Source of the DNA: UPXZ01 sp964634605
GTDB lineage: Bacteria; Bacteroidota; Bacteroidia; Bacteroidales; Paludibacteraceae
DNA: 64,000 bases
Reading direction: 5' to 3'
Assembly (NCBI GenBank): GCA_964634605.1
Contig: CAZWLJ010000001.1
Span: forward strand, 176,808-240,807
Below are positions 26,251-33,942 of this stretch, in pieces; the first letter of the stretch is position 1, and each line of letters begins with the position of its first letter. Below the pieces are notes generated by a model that was not told the DNA's origin, did no database searches, and saw nothing but the letters and a program-made list of their open reading frames with translations. The translations under genes and the position numbers were made by a program.

Positions 26251-27882
26251 TCACATTTTTTCAACCCGGAACCAATCCATTTCGATTCTTCCACCATCGT
26301 TATTTTTAACCAGACGGCTACAGAAAACACCCATTTTTGCACCAATCCATTTACCTTCGCGGGCTTTGAACGGTTTGCCGGTTTTTATAAATTTCTTTCC
26401 GTCCAGGCTGTATGAGAACGAGCAAATTGCTTTCCGATCAACATCTACTCTGAAGAAAACTGCTGACTTTCCGATACTTACGACTTCATTTTCGGCTTCC
26501 GGTTTTCCTTTTTCGGCACCGATGCACTCTCTCTGGGAAACAGCAAGACCATTTTTTGTTTTTTCAACCGAAACCAGTGCATAATCCATTCCCATGATGA
26601 CAAGTCCTGCCCTTTCGCCGTCAAATCTTTCGTCGGGGATAAAATTAAGTTTCACTGTAGCTGTAAACTGATCCGAAGGAAATTTCTGAAGGAATAAATT
26701 CGGAACATCCCACAGATTTTTATAATTATCCGGTAATGAAACTGAAAACAATGTCAGAACACCCTTCTGAGCGTCTGAGAAGCTCCACCAATCCATCGGA
26801 TTGGCATGCCACTGCCATTGATAGCCATACTCACCGGAATTAAATTCATCGCTTTCGGCAGGTGTTTGAACAGCAAAACTGCCTGTGATTCCGGGTTTTT
26901 TGTATTCAGGTACCGGTTCACCGCATCCGTCGCCGTCTTTATCGAGACCGATAACCGGAAATCCGTTGTCTTTCCACACCATCGGCTGCAGATGGACAAC
27001 GCGTCCGAATGCACCCCGGTCCTGAAAATGGAAAAACCAGTTTTCACCACTCTGCGTATCCACCCAGGCACCCTGGTGCGGGCCGTTAATTATTGATTTC
27101 CCCTGTGCCATAACTACTTTTCGTTCGTATGGACCGTACACGTTTTTGGATTTCAATACCACCTGCCACCCGGTGGCAACACCTCCGGCTGGTGCAAAAA
27201 CGTAATATTCGCCATTACGTTTATGAAATTTTGCCCCTTCGATAGTCGGGTCAAGTGCATGACCATCGTAAATAGTTCGGCTGGATGAAATCGCTTTGCT
27301 TCCATCCGCATTCAATTCGGCTATGGCCAGAATACTCTTAATACCTGCACGGCTACCGGCATACGCGTGAACCAGATATACCCGTCCGTCGTCATCCCAG
27401 AGCGGACAGGGATCAATAAGTCCTTTACCGGGTTTAACCAGTTCAGGTTTTGACCATTTTCCGGCAGGATTTTTGGTTTTCACACGGAAAATTCCCTGAT
27501 CAGGGTCGCCCCAGTAGATAAAAAATTCATCGTTGTGAAAACGGATGGAAGGAGCCCAGACTCCGTTACCGTGCTGAACGGACGAGAAAATATCCTGTGG
27601 TTCAAGCCGTTCTAATGCGTGCCCGATAAGCTGCCAGTTGACCAGATCGGTGGAATGAAGGAGAGGCAATCCGGGCACACAATTGAAACTCGAAGCAGTC
27701 ATATAGTAGTCATCGCCCACCCTGCACACATCCGGATCGGAGTAATCGGCATTCAGAACCGGGTTCTTGTATTTCCCGTTTTCCAAATCAGATACCCAGG
27801 TTTTGGAAACCATATCCTGAGCATTTAACGTAAAAACCGAAACAGCAAGAACTAAAAACAAAAAAACCTTTGAATGAATCAT
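26251..27882 (-). CDS. Glycoside hydrolase family 43 with C-terminal beta-sandwich
   Basis: A 543-aa exported glycosidase (signal peptide VFLFLVLAVSVFTLNAQ). The five-bladed propeller of GH43 covers residues ~35-330: catalytic base in LNADYSDPDVCRVGDDYYM, the pKa-tuning Asp in LIDPCPLWDDDGRVYLVHAY and the acid Glu in PTIEGAKFHKRNGEYYVFAP. A second domain (~350-543) starts SDEFNSGEYGYQWQWHANP and matches the beta-sandwich found in beta-xylosidase-like GH43 proteins. Family members remove arabinose, xylose or galactose; within a pectin locus, arabinan or galactan side chains are the likely substrate. The exact specificity cannot be read from sequence. Confidence 0.9.
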   Translation of the reverse strand: MIHSKVFLFLVLAVSVFTLNAQDMVSKTWVSDLENGKYKNPVLNADYSDPDVCRVGDDYYMTASSFNCVPGLPLLHSTDLVNWQLIGHALERLEPQDIFSSVQHGNGVWAPSIRFHNDEFFIYWGDPDQGIFRVKTKNPAGKWSKPELVKPGKGLIDPCPLWDDDGRVYLVHAYAGSRAGIKSILAIAELNADGSKAISSSRTIYDGHALDPTIEGAKFHKRNGEYYVFAPAGGVATGWQVVLKSKNVYGPYERKVVMAQGKSIINGPHQGAWVDTQSGENWFFHFQDRGAFGRVVHLQPMVWKDNGFPVIGLDKDGDGCGEPVPEYKKPGITGSFAVQTPAESDEFNSGEYGYQWQWHANPMDWWSFSDAQKGVLTLFSVSLPDNYKNLWDVPNLFLQKFPSDQFTATVKLNFIPDERFDGERAGLVIMGMDYALVSVEKTKNGLAVSQRECIGAEKGKPEAENEVVSIGKSAVFFRVDVDRKAICSFSYSLDGKKFIKTGKPFKAREGKWIGAKMGVFCSRLVKNNDGGRIEMDWFRVEKM

Positions 27883-27894
27883 TTGATATTTTGA

Positions 27895-29274
27895 TTATGC
27901 TTTTTTATACAATTTCTGAATTTCGGGCTGTATGGTTGTCAGGTCTTTGATCATCACCGGTTTGCCTGAAGCAATGCTTTTACGGGCGGCAATCCCTACC
28001 AGGCAGGCCAGCGAGCCATCCCTGATTCCTGCTGCCTGCCTGAGAGGATCGGCGGTATCGGGTATGAAAATATGATCTTTCAGCAGTTTGTCGCCACCGC
28101 CATGACCCTCTCCCTGAGGTATCTGTATGTATTTTCTTTTTGAAAAATTCGCGTAAACCACTATCTCATCGTAATTAACGTCGGACGTTGGATTTGATTC
28201 CTGAATCCATGCTTCCATACGTCCTTTGGTTCCGTTGAATGCAATCCGATAACCTTCATAAGGCGAATAAGCTGTCAGCGAGTAAGACACCTGTACTCCG
28301 TTCATGTATTTAATGGTTGCAGCCATCTTATCATAAATATTCACATCGTTTCGGAAAACGCATCCGTCGCGGAAATACCCATCGTACTTTTCATTATCCG
28401 GGTATAATCTCCGGAGCCGGTCGTTTTTCAGAATATCAAAAAAGAATTTGCAATCGCTTGTATGAGCACAATTCCGGCAATTTTCAGCTCTGAATGGTCC
28501 GTTTTTTCCATAAAATTCCAGATCACCCAGGGCATAAACGCTTTCGGGATCGCTGTCGATCCACCAGTTAAGCAAATCGAAGTGGTGACTCGCCTTGTGT
28601 ACCCACAGTGAGCCCCCTTTTTCAACCAGCCGGTGCCATCTTCTAAAATAATCGGCACCATGCGAAGTATCCAGATACCAGTGAAAATCAATGGAAGTTA
28701 AATCGCCGATTTCGCCCGAACGGAGAATTTCCCACATTTTTGCCCTGTGAGGCGAATAACGGTAATTGAAAGTAACCCGGCAGGTTTTTCCGGTTCGTTT
28801 TTCGGCATCAATTATGGATTGAATTTTCTTTTCATCGATAGCCATTGGCTTTTCGCAAATAATGTCAGCACCCAGTTCCATTCCACGGATAATGAAATAA
28901 TCATGCGTGTTGTCATCCGTGGTGACTATCAGAAAATCAGGTCTGGTTTCAATCATCATCTTTTCAAAATCGGTGTACGTCGGACAGGTCGTGCCAATCA
29001 GTTGTCTGCCGACTTCGAGTCTGCCGGGATTATGGTCGCACAGACCCACGAATTCAACCTGACCGGAATATTCTTTCACTACGCTGTTGCCCCACATGCC
29101 GGTTCCGCGGTGTCCGGTTCCGACTAAAGCTATTCTGGATTTTTTCAGATTCTGACCAACGTTAACCTTTTCGGCTGCATAAAGCGGCGACACCGGGTCA
29201 ATGAGAACCGAACCCGCCAAAGCTCCTGACATGGTTAAAAATTCTCTTCTGGATATGTTTTTTGTGTTTTTCAT
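27895..29274 (-). CDS. Tat-exported Gfo/Idh/MocA-family oxidoreductase
   Basis: A 459-aa protein with a twin-arginine leader (SRREFLTMSGALAGSVL), so it is folded with its cofactor before export. The Rossmann part follows (RIALVGTGHRGTGMWGNSVV, VEFVGLCDHNPGRLEVG) with the family motif CEKPMA. The C-terminal alpha/beta domain has KGGSLWVHKASHHFDLLNWW. A Cys group, ENCRNCAHTSDCKFF, followed by DGCVFRND, is an insertion that could bind a metal. Relatives include NAD-dependent sugar dehydrogenases and GH109-type NAD-dependent glycosidases; which applies here is unknown. It sits 12 bp upstream of GH43 on the same transcript. Confidence 0.85.
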   Translation of the reverse strand: MKNTKNISRREFLTMSGALAGSVLIDPVSPLYAAEKVNVGQNLKKSRIALVGTGHRGTGMWGNSVVKEYSGQVEFVGLCDHNPGRLEVGRQLIGTTCPTYTDFEKMMIETRPDFLIVTTDDNTHDYFIIRGMELGADIICEKPMAIDEKKIQSIIDAEKRTGKTCRVTFNYRYSPHRAKMWEILRSGEIGDLTSIDFHWYLDTSHGADYFRRWHRLVEKGGSLWVHKASHHFDLLNWWIDSDPESVYALGDLEFYGKNGPFRAENCRNCAHTSDCKFFFDILKNDRLRRLYPDNEKYDGYFRDGCVFRNDVNIYDKMAATIKYMNGVQVSYSLTAYSPYEGYRIAFNGTKGRMEAWIQESNPTSDVNYDEIVVYANFSKRKYIQIPQGEGHGGGDKLLKDHIFIPDTADPLRQAAGIRDGSLACLVGIAARKSIASGKPVMIKDLTTIQPEIQKLYKKA

Positions 29275-29330
29275 ATTTTTCAGATTTACCTGTTATTATG
29301 AACTTTTATTTAAAACATGCAAAAATGCCA

Positions 29331-31826
29331 TCAATTTTTTATAATTAACCGTGAAATGACACCTTCACGGGTATAGATCTTTATCAGATAATTTCCAGCC
29401 GATAATGTACTAAAATCAATAACTGAGATTTTTCCGTTTATCTGTTTTATTAACTGACCGGCCAGGGTGAAAATTTCCACATTCTTCAACTCTGATCCGG
29501 AAGATATATGCAGTTTTTCGACCACCGGATTCGGATAAACAGCCAGGTCCGGAATTTCGGTTTTTTCAACGGATGTTGAATTTTTATATTCAAATTTCAT
29601 GTAGAATAAATTCATCACATCAGCTTTGGTGATGGTGTGAGTACCCGCCGGCAAATTTAAAGTAACTATTCCCGATGCATCAGAAGTGCAGGATACGCCA
29701 TCAATTTTGATATTTTTACCGGCTTCGATAAAAACAAGAGTCAAAACACCTTCCTGTGATGCTGTGAATGAGATATTGGTGGTGCTTTCAATCTTCAGGC
29801 ATTGCGTGAGCGTCAGATTCTCATACATAACCGTCCCTTTGGTTGTAGAGAGATTGCCTGAAATGGAGTAGAAAGTACTGTTTTTGCCATCGGTGGTAAA
29901 ATTGTGGACAAATGACGAACCACCGCCGGATGTAATGACTTCAATCATTCCGGAAACACTGACCGGAACACCTGTAGTGCCTGTTGTGCTGACCGTATAA
30001 ATTACTGTAGCTGTGGGAATACCCGTGATGGTAACCGTTTTTGCAGCCGGATTTTTCACATAAGAAATTCCCGAAGCAGGTAATCCGGTAACTGTAACAT
30101 CGGTAGCTTCGCCTCCCCAGGTCAGCACAATTTCACTGATAGCAGTTCCTGCTGTTACGGTCTGATCGGTATTACCGGACGAACCGAGCGTATGAGTGCT
30201 TACGGAGGATGAATTTTCACCCTGAACAGAAACCAGTTTAGTTTTATATCCCGTAAGCGCAGCTTTCAATCCTGTATTAACTGCATACGAAGCGTCGTCC
30301 ACCGTATTGTTGAATGTCCATTTCAGATCACCGCCGGTAACACGTCCGGCATAGAGCATGACCTTGTTTCGGGCAGCTTCTGGTTCATCGGGAATGAAGA
30401 TTTTGACATAAAGCGAAGCATCGGTATCAAAATTATTGTAAACATTTGCACCCTTTTTCGATTTTATAGTATTGCTTATTACCTGATCTCTGGTTGATGC
30501 TTCGATGGCATCAAATTCCACCGGAAAGTTGGTTGGATCGTAAGGTACATAACGTGTTTGCCCACTGATAATATTATTAAAGGCCTTGATAGTTCCGCCG
30601 TCTTCACCGGAAAATGTACCGCCACCGCCATAATAAATATCAGTGCCCTGCATGGAAGTTAGCATCGGGTACTTGCAGTTGCGGAAGAAATTATTTTCGA
30701 CAAATACCGATGAACCCATCGTGGCACCCACGCCATATTTGGCAATACCGTCGTAATAATTATTGTAAACGTGAGCAGAATAAAACCTTACCCGCGGGTG
30801 GCGCGAATCGGAATGATCGTACCAGTTATGATGATAGCTGATGTACAGGCCAACAGTAGTGTCTTCGCTCAATCCCAGCAGGTTTGATTTGCCCGAATCC
30901 CAAAAATGGTTGTAAGAGAATGTAACATATGTTGAGCCTTTGCAATCGAGAGCGCCATCGCCTTTTATCTGATCGGCATCGGAGCCTGCGTTACCATAAA
31001 ACATGTCGCAGTTGTGCACCCAGATGTAGTCGTTGTTCTGCTGCAGACCTACGTTGTCTCCTTCGCCGCTGTTGCAGTTCATAAATCCGATATTGCGTAC
31101 TTCGATATTGGTTGCATTCTTGATTCGAAGTCCCCAGCCATCGGCCACCGCATCGTCGCCCACTCCCTCAATGGTAATATAGCTTGATGCATTGTTATCA
31201 TTCTCAATAACCACATCGCCATTCAGCATATAACTGAAATCGGTGATTTGTCCTATCAGACGCACGATTAACGGTCGGGTATCTTTCCCTTTTTTGAAAC
31301 CATCCAGAATTGCCTGCAAACCGACACAGGGATTGGCATTGGCTCCGGTTACCGTCATCGAAACTGTATTTTTGTTGTTTTCGGTAATGTAGAGGATCAC
31401 AGCATTGTCCCTGGGTGTGCCGTCGGCTTTGTAAGCGCCTGGCACGCGTCCGTTGTGAAATGCAAAACCGTTTCGGTCGTGGGGAAGCACCGTTATTTGC
31501 TGGCTTACAGAGGCTGCACCTTCCACACCTGCTATAACCGGAACAACTTTCAGGGTATAATTTCCGGCTTTCAGACCGGGGATGTCTGCGCGGAAGTAGC
31601 TGCCGTAACTTCGGATAAGTTGCGTGTCAATTTTATTATCAGTCACGCCATTACCGGTATAATACACGTTATAGCTCTGCGCTTCTGTCACAGGCAGCCA
31701 TTCGATGTAAACGCTTTCGAGCCATCCGGCTGCTTCGGTAATTGCCGGTACTTGAGCCCGGGAATGAAAAGCTAAGGAGATAAAGAAGATAATGAGAATA
31801 TTTTCTTTTCTGAAATTACGGATCAT
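29331..31826 (-). CDS. PL1 pectate lyase with Fn3-like domain and T9SS sorting tail
   Basis: A multidomain secreted pectate lyase, 831 aa from the ATG at 31826. That start is chosen because a signal peptide (RKENILIIFFISLAFHSRAQ) begins there; an in-frame ATG 46 codons upstream adds an unlikely hydrophobic extension. Order: Fn3-like domain (~25-115, YIEWLPVTEAQSYNVYYTG), PL1 beta-helix (~120-560) with SYNHFWDSGKSNLLGLSEDT and the catalytic-Arg segment HHNWYDHSDSRHPRVRFY, a Gly/Thr-rich Ig-like region, a small beta domain, then a T9SS tail (DLAVYPNPVVEKLHI to the C-terminus). It should cleave de-esterified homogalacturonan outside the cell. Confidence 0.92.
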   Translation of the reverse strand: MIRNFRKENILIIFFISLAFHSRAQVPAITEAAGWLESVYIEWLPVTEAQSYNVYYTGNGVTDNKIDTQLIRSYGSYFRADIPGLKAGNYTLKVVPVIAGVEGAASVSQQITVLPHDRNGFAFHNGRVPGAYKADGTPRDNAVILYITENNKNTVSMTVTGANANPCVGLQAILDGFKKGKDTRPLIVRLIGQITDFSYMLNGDVVIENDNNASSYITIEGVGDDAVADGWGLRIKNATNIEVRNIGFMNCNSGEGDNVGLQQNNDYIWVHNCDMFYGNAGSDADQIKGDGALDCKGSTYVTFSYNHFWDSGKSNLLGLSEDTTVGLYISYHHNWYDHSDSRHPRVRFYSAHVYNNYYDGIAKYGVGATMGSSVFVENNFFRNCKYPMLTSMQGTDIYYGGGGTFSGEDGGTIKAFNNIISGQTRYVPYDPTNFPVEFDAIEASTRDQVISNTIKSKKGANVYNNFDTDASLYVKIFIPDEPEAARNKVMLYAGRVTGGDLKWTFNNTVDDASYAVNTGLKAALTGYKTKLVSVQGENSSSVSTHTLGSSGNTDQTVTAGTAISEIVLTWGGEATDVTVTGLPASGISYVKNPAAKTVTITGIPTATVIYTVSTTGTTGVPVSVSGMIEVITSGGGSSFVHNFTTDGKNSTFYSISGNLSTTKGTVMYENLTLTQCLKIESTTNISFTASQEGVLTLVFIEAGKNIKIDGVSCTSDASGIVTLNLPAGTHTITKADVMNLFYMKFEYKNSTSVEKTEIPDLAVYPNPVVEKLHISSGSELKNVEIFTLAGQLIKQINGKISVIDFSTLSAGNYLIKIYTREGVISRLIIKN

Positions 31827-32007
31827 TCTGATTTTGATGAGTATAAGAGATATTAAAAAGAATTGAGTTTTTATCTGATTCAACTTCAATAAATATATTG
31901 CCTCTGAAAAACGGATAATTAAAATCAGAATGATAAACTGTTCAGGCAGTGCCGGAAATTGCATCGCCCGACCAGTTTATTTCTTTTGTTTCAACTTATC
32001 AATAAGC

Positions 32008-32763
32008 TTATTTCTCCGTTCTGATGAATGTTTTGAATGTGGAAGTTGTACCATCGTCGTATGTTTGTCTTTTGATTATCAAACCTTTAGACTTAACGCT
32101 GACTTCACGACCCAGAATATCGAATAATTTTTCGCTAACCACTGTTTTGTGGATATTGGTATTGCTTACAGAACTTACTACTACGTTGGTGGCTGTAATG
32201 TAGTATAGATTAATAGCTGCATTACAATATATATATAATGTTGTAGCAGGGCCGGTGTAAGTAAAAGTACCTTCTGAAAGCGGAGTGTCAGGGAAGTTTA
32301 CGGTACCAACAAGTGTTGTTCCGTTAGTCAGGAATAAATTTCTGGATGAGCCGCTGCTTCCTGAAGCTCCAATTACATAAACAGTGGAATTTCCACTCAC
32401 CTGAACACTCAGATAACGCTGTGTTGGCATCATTACGGTAGGTGTAACATCACCGGCAGCAGCACCCGAATAACCGGCACCATTAAATTTAAACCTGTTG
32501 GCAAATGTGTATGCTGTAGAAGTGGTCGGACTTGTAAAAGTTTTAGCATTAGCTTCCACCTGTCCCATGTTCGTGTTTGTAACAGTTCCGGTATGTATTC
32601 CGAGTCCGTTAACGTAAACCGATTTATCCGGTCCGGCTCCTATACCAGCTGAAACCGGAAAATTCGTCAGATCGTTACCTACATTCCATATGGTAACCGT
32701 CTGTCCGAAAGACATTGATACAATAGCTGTCATTACAGCCATAAAAAGTAATTTTTTCTTCAT
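32008..32763 (-). CDS. Secreted protein of unknown function with a sorting-like C-terminus
   Basis: A 251-aa exported protein (signal peptide LLFMAVMTAIVSMSFGQ). No enzymatic motif is recognisable. The body is Gly/Thr/Ser-rich and likely all-beta (VTIWNVGNDLTNFPVSAGIG, ANRFKFNGAGYSG, RYLSVQVSGNSTVYVIGASG), like the carbohydrate-binding modules on the large pectin enzymes nearby. The last ~45 residues (EKLFDILGREVSVKSKGLII, then RQTYDDGTTSTFKTFI) resemble the short C-terminal sorting tails of Bacteroidetes secreted enzymes. It lies between a pectate lyase and a pectin methylesterase and appears to have its own promoter. A stand-alone pectin-binding protein is a plausible guess. Confidence 0.6.
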   Translation of the reverse strand: MKKKLLFMAVMTAIVSMSFGQTVTIWNVGNDLTNFPVSAGIGAGPDKSVYVNGLGIHTGTVTNTNMGQVEANAKTFTSPTTSTAYTFANRFKFNGAGYSGAAAGDVTPTVMMPTQRYLSVQVSGNSTVYVIGASGSSGSSRNLFLTNGTTLVGTVNFPDTPLSEGTFTYTGPATTLYIYCNAAINLYYITATNVVVSSVSNTNIHKTVVSEKLFDILGREVSVKSKGLIIKRQTYDDGTTSTFKTFIRTEK

Positions 32764-32827
32764 TTTACTATAATTTTAATTGGTTAATAATATGATTATT
32801 ATCTTTGGTAATTATTTTAATCTGACA

Positions 32828-32835
32828 CAAATATA
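32828..32835 (-). promoter_or_regulatory. Candidate -7 box upstream of the unknown secreted protein
   Basis: Minus-strand TATATTTG fits TAnnTTTG, 65 bp before the start codon at 32763. A TTG lies 23 bp further upstream (32859-32861), close to but slightly beyond the usual -33 spacing. Confidence 0.4.
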
Positions 32836-32967
32836 ATCATTTTTATTCTTATTTTGTTCAATATTTTCAGGTTAATGATAAATGATCGTTAATTTTCACT
32901 TTCACACCTGATTCATTAATATAATGCTATCAATTAAAGAGTTAACTGCAGGTTACTGATGTTTCGG

Positions 32968-33930
32968 TTATTCCGGATAATTCCGCAGATTACTCTCAAA
33001 CTCTTTCATTACGCTGGCCCTGGTAATTTTCCGGCTTTCTTTCTTCGAAAGAATTTTTGCCCATTTCACACGTCCGGCAGTGCTGCTCCCTTCTCCACGG
33101 TTATTGTATTCGGCATAGCGGGCTGTTTTTTCGTTCCCGGTATTATCCCAGTTGTGCCAGCCTTCTGCCCGTATACCTTTGGGCAGATAACAATTCATAA
33201 ACACGGTCATGGCATACGCGCGCCAGGGTCTGCCCAGATACATGGCATCCACGCTATCCGCCAAAGCTATTTTGCAGTTGTTGAAAATAAATCCGTATTT
33301 AACATGCTGAGCTGTGCTTGCGGCGGTGATGTATGAATTGGTTTTGCAGAAAATTTCACAGTTTTCGAACCAAACGGTAGCACCTCCAAAAATAAAATCG
33401 GTAGTTCCTTCAATATAAGTGTTCTCCAAATAAATCCGTCTGTTTTCACCGGCAGCATAGAATGTATCCTGATTACCAAGCAATTTACAGTTTCGGACTG
33501 TAATCCGGTCACCTTCGGAGTGCAGCGCCACAGCTTGTCCCAGACGTTCCGCATTGTTTTCGATGGTCAGATTTTCGAGCGTGATGTCGTTACCGCGTAC
33601 TTGCAGCGTAAACGTCCTGAAAGTACCCATTTTGTTGATATTCGCATGGTCGTTATAGGTTATTATCGTTCTGTCTTTATCCTCACCTACAATTTTCACG
33701 TTGCAGGTATGTTCGGAAATAACTATTTTTTCGTAATATGTTCCGTTTTTCACAAAAATTGTTGTTGGTCCGGCAGGGTCAAAAGCTCTGACGGAACTGA
33801 TGGCTTCCTGCAGGGTTTTGAAATCTCCCTTTCCGCTTTGATCAACAACTATTTTTTTGACAGTCAGCTGATTGCCATATCCTGCGGAATACATGCAACA
33901 TAGAAGTATGACGAATATCAATTTTTTCAT
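32968..33930 (-). CDS. CE8 pectin methylesterase
   Basis: A 320-aa secreted single-domain pectinesterase that removes methyl esters from homogalacturonan, making it accessible to pectate lyases and GH28. The signal peptide is KLIFVILLCCMYSAGYG. CE8 landmarks: VDQSGKGDFKTLQEAISSV, GTFRTFTLQV, GNQDTFYAAGENRRIYLEN, EGTTDFIFGGATVWFENCEI, ITAASTAQHVKYGF and AMYLGRPWRAYAMTVFMNC. These contain both catalytic Asp residues and the Arg. There is no lipobox or T9SS tail, so it is presumably periplasmic. It starts 12 bp after the GH3 gene on the same strand. Confidence 0.94.
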   Translation of the reverse strand: MKKLIFVILLCCMYSAGYGNQLTVKKIVVDQSGKGDFKTLQEAISSVRAFDPAGPTTIFVKNGTYYEKIVISEHTCNVKIVGEDKDRTIITYNDHANINKMGTFRTFTLQVRGNDITLENLTIENNAERLGQAVALHSEGDRITVRNCKLLGNQDTFYAAGENRRIYLENTYIEGTTDFIFGGATVWFENCEIFCKTNSYITAASTAQHVKYGFIFNNCKIALADSVDAMYLGRPWRAYAMTVFMNCYLPKGIRAEGWHNWDNTGNEKTARYAEYNNRGEGSSTAGRVKWAKILSKKESRKITRASVMKEFESNLRNYPE

Positions 33931-33942
33931 TTCAGTTCTGGT

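Noticed and set aside
31827..31964. 46-codon N-terminal extension of the PL1 pectate lyase
   Set aside because: The signal peptide begins at the ATG at 31826; the extension would place an extra hydrophobic stretch ahead of it.
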